Below are positions 8,317 to 15,858 of a stretch of DNA of 15,885 nt, piece after piece; the first letter of the stretch is position 1; each line of letters opens with the position of its first letter. The stretch covers positions 1 to 15,885 of the forward strand of contig JADGIF010000173.1 of the NCBI GenBank assembly GCA_018985225.1, in the 5' to 3' direction. Origin of the DNA: Amoeboradix gromovi (taxonomy: Eukaryota; Sanchytriomycota; Sanchytriomycetes; Sanchytriales; Sanchytriaceae). A program made the translations under genes and the position numbers. Below the pieces are notes generated by a model that saw only the letters and a program-made list of their open reading frames with translations, was not told the DNA's origin and made no database searches.

Positions 8317-8475
8317 ATGGCAATAATTCAAGATATTGATGAATCGGATCCAAATATCACCGAGATATTAAAACAAATGAATGAAATAGATGACAATATG
8401 GACTCATTTCTAGCCAAGATTAACATTTTACACACAAAACTTGACGAAATATTACAAAACACTGAAAAAGGCTGA
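8317..8475 (+). CDS. Small coiled-coil protein, 52 aa
   Basis: ATG at 8317 (AACATGG context) gives 52 residues: MAIIQDIDESDPNITEIL, then a heptad-patterned helix (MNEIDDNMDSFLAKINIL, LDEILQN). An in-frame ATG at 8284 would add 11 residues (GPIYWWRFSN) that do not look like the rest; I prefer 8317. The size and acidic coiled coil recall small subunits of multi-protein assemblies, but no family can be named. Its TGA lies 28 bases from the end of the convergent MBF1 gene, so the 3' UTRs must overlap or be very short. No signal peptide or membrane segment. Confidence 0.5.
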   Translation: MAIIQDIDESDPNITEILKQMNEIDDNMDSFLAKINILHTKLDEILQNTEKG

Positions 8476-8502
8476 TAGCTGAGAAGAGTAAACAATTTAT
8501 TG

Positions 8503-8922
8503 TTACTTTTTCACTTTAGGTCCCAATTGGGCACCAATATCTTTTCCACGTAGTTTAACGCCTAAAACTCTTTCTATCTTACCCAATACTTGCTGATTTG
8601 GTTTAGCCTTGCCAGACTCAAAATCTTGTATAACTTGAGGTTTTTCATTGATCTTCGTTGCCAACTCTTTTTGAGTCATTTTTTTGTTCAATCGGCCTTG
8701 CTGGATAGCCCTACTAACATCCAATGCAATAGTTGCTACCTTTCCCGGTTCATCTTCTCTATCTACTCTGGCCAAATGGGATCCCTCAGTAGAAGCAGTC
8801 TTATTTCCTCCATAGAATTCCTTCATTTGTCCTGCTTTTTGTTCCGACGGTTTCTTTGGTCTTGATTTGCTCCCGATTATTATCTTCTGGTCCCATTCCG
8901 CATTAGAATGTTGAATGTTCAT
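8503..8922 (-). CDS. MBF1: Multiprotein bridging factor 1 (MBF1/EDF1)
   Basis: Complete 139-residue protein, close to the usual 145-150. The N-terminus MNIQHSNAEWDQKIIIGSK carries the conserved WD of the MBF1 N-terminal domain. Residues about 70-125 form the Cro/C1-type helix-turn-helix with near-universal family blocks: IQQGR, TQKELATKINEKPQVIQDFE, NQQVLGKIERVLGVKLRGKDIG. The family bridges TBP and bZIP-type activators in the nucleus and also acts at collided ribosomes to limit frameshifting. No intron is needed. The N-terminal linker (about residues 20-65) is shorter and more divergent than in animals or fungi. The TAA is followed by CAATAAA. The gene is convergent with the 52-residue ORF. 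This is a eukaryotic MBF1, not a bacterial XRE antitoxin, judged by the WD and LRGKDIG blocks. Confidence 0.97.
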   Translation of the reverse strand: MNIQHSNAEWDQKIIIGSKSRPKKPSEQKAGQMKEFYGGNKTASTEGSHLARVDREDEPGKVATIALDVSRAIQQGRLNKKMTQKELATKINEKPQVIQDFESGKAKPNQQVLGKIERVLGVKLRGKDIGAQLGPKVKK

Positions 8923-9046
8923 CCTTGTTTCGTTTCAAAACTAGATGAAATTGAAATGCTTGAAAATACTTGATGGATACCGCACTCCAAGATTAAACTC
9001 ACTAGGACATGAAATTGCTGATTAAAGTATTTACTTCAGTGTCAAG

Positions 9047-9433
9047 CTACAAAATATGCCCTGTTTTTTTTTCAGCTTGTATTTTGGCCTTTTTCATTTC
9101 ATGCTTTTTCCAAAAATGAATTCCGATAACTAAAGAGAGGAAAAACGCATGAAAAAAAACAAGTAGTGCTACTACAAACTCTATATTGTGCCCTGAAGAT
9201 GTACGGCTGCTATTGGATGCATGGATTTCGGGATTAATTGACGACGCGTTGAAATTATTTGTGGACGAAGCTATAAAAATACTAAAATTGGTAACGGGTA
9301 CATCGGTGATATTGTATTCTAACGTTAAATTCTGTATGGTTGGTAGGCTATAAATTGTCTTATAATTCTTTCTGGAACTAACGTACTCGCTCATTGCTAA
9401 AACAAAGAGATACAGGTGCCCAACTGCTTTCAA
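9047..9433 (-). CDS. Small N-glycosylated single-pass membrane protein
   Basis: The frame holds a hydrophobic segment (VGHLYLFVLAMS) that could be a signal peptide or anchor. It is followed by an ectodomain of about 60 residues with five N-glycosylation sequons (NLT, NIT, NFS, NAS, NSS). A membrane span, EFVVALLVFFHAFFLSLVIG, and a basic cytosolic tail of about 25 residues (WKKHEMKKAKIQAEKK) complete it. This is a type I surface-protein layout. The start is unresolved: 9433 is a TTG, and the first in-frame ATG (9394) would lose the signal segment. The frame is open to about 9469. A 28-nt GT...TAG stretch at 9470-9497 with a CACTAAAC branch-like motif would link it in frame to ATG at 9512 (MQQFK). 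Family not recognised. Confidence 0.65.
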   Translation of the reverse strand: MKAVGHLYLFVLAMSEYVSSRKNYKTIYSLPTIQNLTLEYNITDVPVTNFSIFIASSTNNFNASSINPEIHASNSSRTSSGHNIEFVVALLVFFHAFFLSLVIGIHFWKKHEMKKAKIQAEKKTGHIL

Positions 9434-9469
9434 GCTTTTATTTCGATGACATATTGGACGTGTAGCGAT

Positions 9470-9497
9470 CTAAAGTTTAGTGGCTTATAAAAAGAAC
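9470..9497 (-). other. Candidate 28-nt intron (start of the membrane-protein gene)
   Basis: On the coding strand it begins GTTCTTTTTATAAG and ends CACTAAACTTTAG. Removing it joins ATG CAG CAA TTT AAA in frame to the open frame of the downstream glycoprotein. It overlaps a TATA-like TTTATAAG, so it might instead be promoter sequence. Confidence 0.35.
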
Positions 9498-9929
9498 TTT
9501 AAATTGCTGCATGAATTTAATGTCTACACAATTACAAATGACAGCTGATTGGAAGTAAAACATAACCAGCATTACCATATCTGGATTTCTTATGTTGTGT
9601 TTCAGCGGGTTTGTACATCTCTGGAAGAATTGGGTTTGTTAACCTTTAAAGCTGTCTCAGCACTAAGTGAAACTAAAGAGTCAAGCCTGCTTCTTTAATT
9701 GAACCTAGCCACTGAAATTTTTACCAGTCCAAATGATGAGATCTGGGTATCCAGTCACTGGCATAACTAATAGCTCTAGAATTCTCTTTTAGTAAGAAGT
9801 TTAATGCATATTGTGCTTCGAGGTTTAAGCAGATAAAGATCCACAGCCATCACTTTGCAACTCATGTGTAAGATCTATCCAACTTATAGCACAGCTAAGA
9901 ACTCGAAGAACACCACAATGTTTGACATC

Positions 9930-10318
9930 TCCTAGTGTCTGAAGTTATTCTCATTCATGCGATTATATAAGTCAACAAACTCTTGACTACAAGAGGGGAT
10001 GCTTAGTCATTATATCACAATTTTTTTTTCCAAATAGGTTATGAGCGAGAGCCATTCCAGGACAGTAAGTAAAGCTTGAATACTACACCATGAAATGTAC
10101 CTGAGATGTGATTGAAACTTGGAAAAATTTGTTGCAACATCGATGGCAGATATTCCCTTCTATTGTCCCGTTTAGTCCTAGACCACTCAGTCGATGCCAA
10201 CCACTTTATTGTCATGGCAAGTTACTTCGAAAGTGTTGCAGCGATCGGACTTTAATAGTTCAATTTTAGCGGGCTGAGTTAAATATATTCTCAGTGCGAT
10301 AGCTAAATTAATGACTAT
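9930..10318 (-). pseudogene. Decayed LRR gene, second copy
   Basis: From 10318 one minus-strand frame reads a hydrophobic start (INLAIALRIYLTQPA) and then an LRR N-terminal cap, DRCNTFEVTCHDNKVVGID, ending at a TGA near 10189-10187. Shifting frame by two continues the sense as SGLGLNGTIEGNI (the usual DLSGLGLNGTI type of first repeat), and a further shift gives LPSMLQQIFPSFNHISGTF. Weaker LRR-like text (QEFVDLYNRMNENNFRH) follows to about 9930. The order cap, first repeat, second repeat is preserved, but at least two frame changes and stops break it. The downstream remainder to about 9513 is too decayed to read. Confidence 0.6.
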
Positions 10319-10364
10319 AGAGCAATCTGACGAAATAGTAGAGGCTCATTGATATGCGCATTTA

Positions 10365-10717
10365 TCAACGCAGTGAAAGGCTACTGGATCCGCACCATCC
10401 GAACTGAGAACACCAGTTTCCATTACTGGATACTGAACCACTACATAAAGGACTACAGTGACCGTCCACAGAAATAGTTGAATTGGATGGCGAAATTTGA
10501 GATAGATCCATTGGCTGGCAAGATCCGTCACATTGACAGCTAGGCCAAGTAAACCAATGTCATCCAGAGTCACCACACCATCCCAACTTGGGGCAGCAGC
10601 TAGCAGGTTGATAAGAAGCATCACTGAAGGAAGGACCGCATTGTCCGTCATCTTTAGATGGGGAGAGGCAAAAACAAGAACTACGTGGGCTAGCATTGGA
10701 GGTGTTTTGACAGGCAT
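10365..10717 (-). pseudogene. Decayed two-domain hevein-type chitin-binding protein gene
   Basis: ATG at 10717 opens a signal-like start (MPVKTPPMLAHVVLVFASP). The chitin-binding text is in a different frame from about 10649: GQCGPSFSDASYQPASCCPK followed by LGWCGDSG and, after an in-frame TGA at 10562-10560, WPSCQCDGSC. A second domain reads DGHCSPLCSGSVSSNGNW then CSQFGWCGSS. CC-x5-C and GWCG are hallmarks of chitin-recognition domain type 1 (hevein). The second domain has Trp in place of the first Cys of the CC pair. The frame ends at tandem TGA TAA (10367-10362). One frameshift and one internal stop make it a pseudogene. An intact 123-codon frame covers the same bases but gives no domain, so I take it as residual. 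Confidence 0.65.
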
Positions 10718-11564
10718 AGAAAGAATGAATTAATGGGGAAATACTGCCATGTTACTACATTTCACTCAAGCAGAGTCATGTTGGACAAGTAGACTTTCAC
10801 TATGTTAAAGTGTTATTATGTTTAACCTTCACAATCGGAATGATATGCAGGTTGATTATGAGGGTTCAAATTGAATAAGTTACTATTAATACTTCGACTG
10901 GTATATACTCTAATTCTCGCAAACACCATGAATGTGTTAGAGGTTTTTGAACTCATCGTAGTCTACAATTGTTATTTAAATAACAAAAAGCAGTAAAACT
11001 TGTGATTCAGCTAAGCTCGCATGCCGACGCGCTTGGTATATAATTGCAAAATACAGATCTCATCTTTCTTCATAGTTTTCCAGTGCTCTCTGAAGTACTC
11101 TCGAGTTTACTAAATGCGATTCTATATAATATGTATAAGAACATGTAATTTATTTGATTCCTTATCAATCCATTTGAAAATGTATAATCTTGATGACATT
11201 ATGAGTTTGAGTAGTAAATAAAATTGCTTTAGGTGTATTCAGTATTCTTTATCTTTAACCCTCAAGAGTGCATGTTACTGAGACCATTTATGTTTAGCTC
11301 TCCTGGAGATGCTCAACAATGACGCGCAGTTTGAAATAATTACTTAGGAGATGATGAGCAAGCTAAAAATATGTGTATTGTTATTTAGGAAAATTCTATA
11401 TAGAGCTTGGTTGAATTACATCTTGTCTTTTAAACTATGGGTTTCCCTAGTAGAGTAGCTTCTCTTCAGATGAATTGATTCTTCTTTTCAAAGTACAGCT
11501 GAACACAAACTGGTACAACACCCCTAACTAAATTTCATTTTTACCCCTTTCAGACAACTCAAAA
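10718..11564. other. Intergenic region, no gene recognised
   Basis: No convincing ORF, RNA gene or readable pseudogene was seen on either strand. It is AT-rich with scattered stops. A perfect 18-bp AT-rich palindrome (TTGTTATTT/AAATAACAA) lies at 10969-10986 and an isolated AATAAA at about 11218. Given the pseudogenes to its left, it may be older decayed coding sequence. Confidence 0.5.
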
Positions 11565-12395
11565 ATGGTAACCAAAATGATTTTACTAACACTAATCAAT
11601 GCAAACATAGCGCAGCAGGGACAAGGAAATTTGAATACGCAAAATCCTGCAGACAGTGAATGGTGCGGTGACCTGGATCCCAAAGTTAAGAGTTTCATTA
11701 CCGCATCTGCAAAAATTACGGATCGTCAATTTATTCAAATTGCCAGCGATATTCTTAAATATCATGAGGATGCAGTGGCTTTAGCCAATAAGCATCCCAA
11801 ATCGAACCCGTTTTTAAATACAGATATTTTAACGGAACAGCATTCGAATCCAATCCCGCAACCTGCTAATCCATCGCGTGGAAATAGAAGGATTCTAAAT
11901 TTAGCCGCACTTTCTCTTTTTGCAGGCAATCAAAATTTGGGAATGCGAAATTTGCTTCCTGCAAAAATAGATTGGAATGCTCAAAATCGAGGAGTTCAAT
12001 TAGGCCACATTGGGCATCCGCTTGAGGAGACTGCAGATCCAAACTCAGAGGTACCTGGATTGCCTAATAATAGCGGCATAATTCCTACAGCTCAACCTTG
12101 GGAGGTTTTAGCTGCCATTATTGAGGGAATGAGTGAGTCAAAAAGGGCCGTTAAGTATTGGCTCGACTACATTCAAAGCAAAGATGTCCCAAATGATGTG
12201 GATGCTGCTTTTGGAGGATGGGCCAGCTGTTGTATGAGGCAAATTACTAATGTTGCGAACGAAATTCTACACAATCTTGATGAAGGAGTATGCAAAAGCG
12301 TCGGCACAGCGGCTAACCAGTGGCGACATTTTTCTGATGATGATGTTCCTACGGTCACAACATGTGCATCTCTCTTGAAAAATTTTGTGTCATAA
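11565..12395 (+). CDS. Secreted protein of unknown family, 276 aa
   Basis: ATG at 11565 starts MVTKMILLTLINANIAQQGQ; the hydrophobic run MILLTLINANIA is a short signal peptide, and a second ATG at residue 5 could also serve. The mature protein has an Asn/Gln/Pro-rich middle (PIPQPANPSRGNRR, PNNSGIIPTAQP) between two probably helical parts (KVKSFITASAKITDRQFIQI near residue 40-60 and WEVLAAIIEGMSESKRAV near 180). It has five cysteines, including a CC pair in WASCCMRQ. No membrane span after the signal. The stop is TAA within TAATAAAA, so stop and poly(A) signal overlap. The leader ends in a pyrimidine tract plus CAG (TTTTTACCCCTTTCAG) 11 bases before the ATG, which could be an acceptor of a 5'-UTR intron. 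No family recognised. Confidence 0.75.
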   Translation: MVTKMILLTLINANIAQQGQGNLNTQNPADSEWCGDLDPKVKSFITASAKITDRQFIQIASDILKYHEDAVALANKHPKSNPFLNTDILTEQHSNPIPQPANPSRGNRRILNLAALSLFAGNQNLGMRNLLPAKIDWNAQNRGVQLGHIGHPLEETADPNSEVPGLPNNSGIIPTAQPWEVLAAIIEGMSESKRAVKYWLDYIQSKDVPNDVDAAFGGWASCCMRQITNVANEILHNLDEGVCKSVGTAANQWRHFSDDDVPTVTTCASLLKNFVS

Positions 12396-12624
12396 TAAAA
12401 TCTCCAGTCATGTTTCTTTTCACTTTTAAATATTTCTCAACAATCAAGTGGTTTATTGTGCTCATGTCATACTGTAGCTGGTTCAACATGTCTCTCCGAC
12501 GCAATGCAGTTAAAGAATTAGTTACAAAGGGTTAAAACAATAAGTAGACTTAATTGTAAACAATTTGAAAATTAAAATACCGACTGGTATACTACCGGTA
12601 AAACTTAACTGCTACACATAATTT

Positions 12625-12921
12625 CGCTAAAACATTGAAAACCTGCGAAGGAAAGCTACTTATCTCACTAATCAGGCGGAGGAATACTGTAAAAGTGATG
12701 TACTCAATGTGAGTAATATTGACGAATTGCAGGAAAATCTGGATAGTTTTTCCACCCTTATTGACTCGCTGATGAACGAGAAGCGCAACTCGAGACATTC
12801 AGACGAGTTCGAGGAACTGGTGGAAATGGGTAAGCAGATCGAGAGATTACGAAACCTCGACTGTCTTAAGCAGATTCGTACTGCAAGTGAGGGTGCCGGC
12901 AACTACGAACACCCGCTGTAA
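12625..12921 (+). CDS. Coiled-coil protein, start unresolved
   Basis: One frame is open from 12625 to TAA at 12919-12921, followed by CAATAAA, as for the firm genes. It encodes a charged helical protein (IENLRRKATYLTNQAEEY, IDELQENLDSFSTLIDSLMN, EFEELVEMGKQIERLRN). No upstream in-frame ATG exists before the stops at 12613 and 12622, so a 5' exon is likely. One candidate begins at ATG 12488 (MSLRRNAVKELVTK). It could reach this frame by dropping 17 nt (GTTAAAAC...GTAG) and then 78 nt (12598-12675, ending CACTAATCAG), but this is unproven. Small acidic coiled-coil proteins of this size are often subunits of complexes; I cannot name the family. Confidence 0.5.
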
Positions 12922-13023
12922 GCCGACTTTGCAATAAACACATTACTTTATATAAAGTGCTCCTGTATGTGTCTATATACTGTGTCTCGACTGCTGTGCT
13001 GTATATTCGCTTGGTTTGTTGAA

Positions 13024-14287
13024 TTATTTATTAAGAAGATCCACGGCAGGCAATATAGTGCCTGTACACTCTCCGAATCCTACGCTGTATCCCGCTCCTC
13101 TGCACACCCCACTTAGTATTATTGAGTCTCCGTCTTCAACAAAGGTTCGCTCCTCATCTCCGATCTTTAAGGTCTTTGACCCATTCCATGTAAGCTCCAA
13201 CAATGACCCATATGAGTCTTCCGTAGGTCCTGAGATTGTTCCACTGCCACACAAATCCCCTGGTTGCATATTGCAGCCGTTTACGCAGTGGTGTGCTAGT
13301 TGCTGAACAAAGCTCCAATACATGTATTTCAGATTGGACTTGCTAACAGTCTTCTGCTTGTTAGACTTGGCTACGTTATTTAAAAGTACTTTTAAAGTTC
13401 GCAACGATCTCAATATCGAAACTTTGCTTGTTCGCTGTTTTGAGGTAAGGCAAAGGTGCAGGACTCTGAACAGGTCCGTCACATCGAAATGGCTCCAATG
13501 CCTCCAGAGTTACTATCCATGGAGACACTGTCGTGCCGAAGTTCTTTCCCAGAAAGGGGCCAAGTGGCACATACTCCCAGGCCTGAATGTCACGAGCAGA
13601 CCAGTCGTTCATCATAACCACGCCAAATATGTGGTCCTCAACTTGGGAGAGAGGGATAGGATCACCCAGTTCGTTGCCCTTGCCAACAAAAAATGCCATC
13701 TCAAGCTCAAAGTCCAAACGCTGGGAAGGACCAAAAACGGGCTCATCTGCTGTTTTTGGTTTGCGCTGCCCATTCGGACGCCTGATGGAAGTTCCAGACA
13801 CAACTATGGAGCTGGACCTACCGTGGTACCCTACAGGCAAGTGAGTCCAGTTTGGCATCAGTGCATTATCTTTTCCTCTAAACATGGTACCCACATTAGT
13901 AGCATGCTCCTTGCTAGCATAAAAGTCTGTGTAGTCGCCTATACGGGCAGGCATATGCATTGTAATCTTGGATAGCGGAATCAAAACCTCATCGCGCTGT
14001 GGATGATTTTGAAGATCCTTGCAATCTTTGCTCAATATCCGAATCAGCTGCTTTCTAACATCGGACCACACCGGTCTGCCCATTGCCATGAACTCGTTCA
14101 ATACTGGTCTGTTAAAAACATTGTTACCAACCTTTAGTAATTTTAAATCCGTCAATTTCGCAAGATCAACTACAAAATCTCCTATAGCTGTACCAGCACG
14201 CCTATTGGAACCTTCTGTAGAAAATATACCAAATGGAATGTTATTGATGCTGAAATGGTGATTGCTATCGTACGGAATAAATGACAT
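13024..14287 (-). CDS. FAH: Fumarylacetoacetase (FAH), with one 19-nt intron
   Basis: Exons 14287-13390 and 13370-13024 encode 414 residues (human FAH has 419). The enzyme cleaves 4-fumarylacetoacetate to fumarate and acetoacetate, the last step of tyrosine breakdown, in the cytosol. The start MSFIPYDSNHHFSINNIPFG matches the family start MSFIP; the frame is open to an earlier ATG at 14374, which I consider upstream sequence. Family active-site blocks are present: RIGDYTDFYASKEHATNVG (metal Asp, catalytic His), PVGYHGRSSS, LDFELEMAFFVG (metal Glu residues), MNDWSARDIQAWEYVPLGPF (metal Asp, Arg, Gln), GKNFGTTVSPW and SGTISGP. The C-terminal exon reads SKSNLKYMYW, HHCVNGCN, PGDLCGSGTISGP and GFGECTGTILPA. 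All key residues look intact. The stop overlaps AATAAA. The upstream gene is divergent. Confidence 0.95.
13371..13389 (-). other. Ultra-short intron in FAH, 19 nt
   Basis: Coding-strand sequence GTACTTTTAAATAACGTAG, phase 1 (AAA A^CC). Without removal the frame hits TAA inside it. With removal the junction reads ANFK-TKSNKQKTVSKSNLKY, the same spacing (within one residue) as the human enzyme between FDI and KYMYW; skipping the stop by a frameshift instead would leave about six extra residues. It contains an ATAAC branch-like motif 5-9 bases from the 3' end. Confidence 0.8.
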
Positions 14288-14438
14288 TTGCTCCTCTGTG
14301 GCAAAAAAAGGGATATATGGGACTTTAAACTGGATCACTTTGAAACTGTCAGAGATTAAAGGTAATTTGGACAAGGCCTACAGCACTGAAAGCAATTCAA
14401 TCAAGCCATGTGGTACAGTGATCGATTATTTGCCGCTA

Positions 14439-14649
14439 ATGAATGCTGATGTGCCGAGTACTGCTGCAATAGTCTCGCACGATACTTGCATGTTCGTTGA
14501 CATGGGAGTAGCACAAACAAGCTCTAAGCCTAATTTCAAGCATTACCTGATGAGTATCCTTACCGGAGCTCTTAGATAGATTCCGCTTTGTAATACTTTT
14601 CTCATATTTAGACGATAAGAACACCAGTGCTGAATATGAATCTAAATGA
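14439..14649 (+). CDS. Short ORF, possibly spliced, 62 aa (uncertain)
   Basis: ATG at 14439 opens MNADVPSTAAIVSHDT...KPNFKHYLM. Unspliced it stops after 46 residues (ILTGALR). Removing 14554-14575 (22 nt, GTA...TAG) instead continues as NRFRFVILFSYLDDKNTS and ends at TGA 14647-14649, for 62 residues. The spliced text is more protein-like and the intron has the same size and ends as the firmer ones. However, no AATAAA follows. From 14612 onward two other frames are also open, so the true gene may be larger and include further small introns, possibly reaching the gene at 14790. No family recognised. Confidence 0.35.
14554..14575 (+). other. Candidate ultra-short intron, 22 nt
   Basis: Begins GTATCCTTACC and ends GCTCTTAG; removal extends the short ORF at 14439. 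A second GTAATACTTTT...ATTTAG stretch of 22 nt lies at 14590-14611 and closely resembles the intron at 4017-4038; using both would leave a 14-nt exon, so which one is real is open. Confidence 0.35.
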
Positions 14650-14789
14650 TAAGGATTGGCTCAGGATGCTGTGCTGCAATCTACATGCATGTGGTCATGC
14701 CTGTTTACACTCGCGTTTATTGGGCATGTCGACTGCCTATTGCGCAATTTTGCAGAAGAAGCTAGACGAGGAGGGCACCCATTTTCGGA

Positions 14790-15386
14790 ATGTTATTGGC
14801 ATTGCTATTTGGACTACTTGACAGAGATTTTACCAAGGATATGGGCGTGGCATATGTCGGGAGCATTACTTCAAACTACATGAAGGTAACCTACTTGAGC
14901 AAACTCATCAGCTTGCCTAATGTACAAGAGAAAGTTAAAAAAGATAGCTGCATGGAGAAACTTGAAAAAATTCCTGACCTTTCAGATACGATTATTACAA
15001 TTCAAGAATGCCATAGATATCTCGAGAGATTGGAAGAGTACATGAACTTGCCTTTGCAGCGTCAGTTGGAGCAAAGAAGTTCTAGATGCTCTAGAGATAT
15101 TTCACAGACTCGAAAGACTGTCAAACAGTACGAGCTGCACATATTGCAGATATGCACAAAGCTAATAGATATTAACCCTTCAATTTACGACGTGTTGTCT
15201 GGAATTTGCGCGTATGTAAAAAACCACTTGGAGAATTATCTCGAAGAGTATCAACACTCAAAAAGATCAGACTGCAATGCCTCTCTCTATAGTTTTGGAA
15301 TAATCAAGGAAAGCTTAAGGCAATTCTGTATTTCTGCAGGCTTGGACAAAAAACGCCCAACCATTTGTGTGGATGCAACACTCTAG
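14790..15386 (+). CDS. Small cysteine-containing secreted protein, 198 aa
   Basis: ATG at 14790 starts MLLALLFGLLDRDFTKDMGV, with a short hydrophobic stretch that reads as a signal peptide. The rest is helical and charged, with no membrane span (for example LEKIPDLSDTIITIQECHRY, LERLEEYMNLPLQRQLEQ, YVKNHLENYLEEYQHSKR). It contains eight cysteines spread through the mature part (SC, EC, RC, IC, IC, DC, FC, IC), an even number that could form disulfides. The TAG is followed by TAAATAAAG about 20 bases on. The alternative is that this frame is the last exon of a longer gene beginning upstream, since two other frames are open across 14612-14880. No family recognised. Confidence 0.65.
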   Translation: MLLALLFGLLDRDFTKDMGVAYVGSITSNYMKVTYLSKLISLPNVQEKVKKDSCMEKLEKIPDLSDTIITIQECHRYLERLEEYMNLPLQRQLEQRSSRCSRDISQTRKTVKQYELHILQICTKLIDINPSIYDVLSGICAYVKNHLENYLEEYQHSKRSDCNASLYSFGIIKESLRQFCISAGLDKKRPTICVDATL

Positions 15387-15588
15387 CCACACGCAGGTAC
15401 TCTAGTAAATAAAGATATCCGAATCGCATCTTATTTCTAAATTGGGCTAATTTTTCTAAATGCTCAGGCTATACTTGTGATGTGTGCACTTCATTATTCT
15501 GACTACTTTTGAACTATTTAGCTGCATAAATAATCAGAATTTAGAGTACTGTCAGATATGAGCAAATTTATTGAAGAATTGTTTGTTT

Positions 15589-15858
15589 TCAGTATTCCTC
15601 ATGAGCTATTATCCTTTTTCTTGGTGACTCTGGCGTAATTGCAGGACTGGAATGAACAGGTACTAGAGGAATATCCTTGATTTCTTGATAATCAAATGAT
15701 CTTAGATATTTAATGAACAGAAGAGGCACTAATCCCAGTATAGCCCTTAAGACAATTAGTTTGTCCATTCCTACGTAGTTATCCTGATTAATGCCATAAT
15801 AGTTTAACAACCATGACCTTCTATTGTCAGTAATATTTTACAATCTCCGTGGCTTCAT
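15589..15858 (-). CDS. Small single-pass membrane protein, 82 aa, with one 21-nt intron
   Basis: Exon 1 (15858-15842, 17 nt) is ATG AAG CCA CGG AGA TT, and exon 2 runs 15820-15589. Before splicing the main frame has no ATG until residue MDKLIVL (15768); removing 15821-15841 extends it in frame to an ATG, reading MKPRRLRSWLLNYYGINQD. A hydrophobic segment LIVLRAILGLVPLLFIKYL (about residues 27-45) is a membrane span with basic flanks. The remainder is a Pro/Ser-rich tail (IPLVPVHSSPAITPESPRKR). The TGA is followed by CAATAAA within 25 bases. If translation begins at 15768 instead, the product is 59 residues. No family recognised. Confidence 0.6.
15821..15841 (-). other. Ultra-short intron, 21 nt
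   Basis: Coding-strand sequence begins GTAAAATATTACTGAC and ends CAATAG, phase 2 (AGA TT^A). It contains ACTGAC, a plausible branch site close to the acceptor. Removal eliminates an in-frame TAA and links the downstream frame to an ATG 17 nt upstream. Confidence 0.6.

Noticed and set aside
8503-8922. Bacterial XRE-type regulator or antitoxin
   Set aside because: The N-terminal WD and the LATKINEKPQVI and LRGKDIG blocks are those of eukaryotic MBF1; no toxin partner, and the context is eukaryotic.
10020-10030. Run of nine T
   Set aside because: Simple homopolymer in decayed sequence, no associated gene end.
13322-13975. Long plus-strand ORF of 217 codons
   Set aside because: Antisense to FAH, whose minus-strand frame has clear homology over its whole length; the plus frame shows no domain and is a shadow.
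14288-14374. Earlier ATG (14374) for FAH, adding 29 residues
   Set aside because: The next ATG gives MSFIPYDS..., which matches the known FAH start and length; the extra part has no family similarity.
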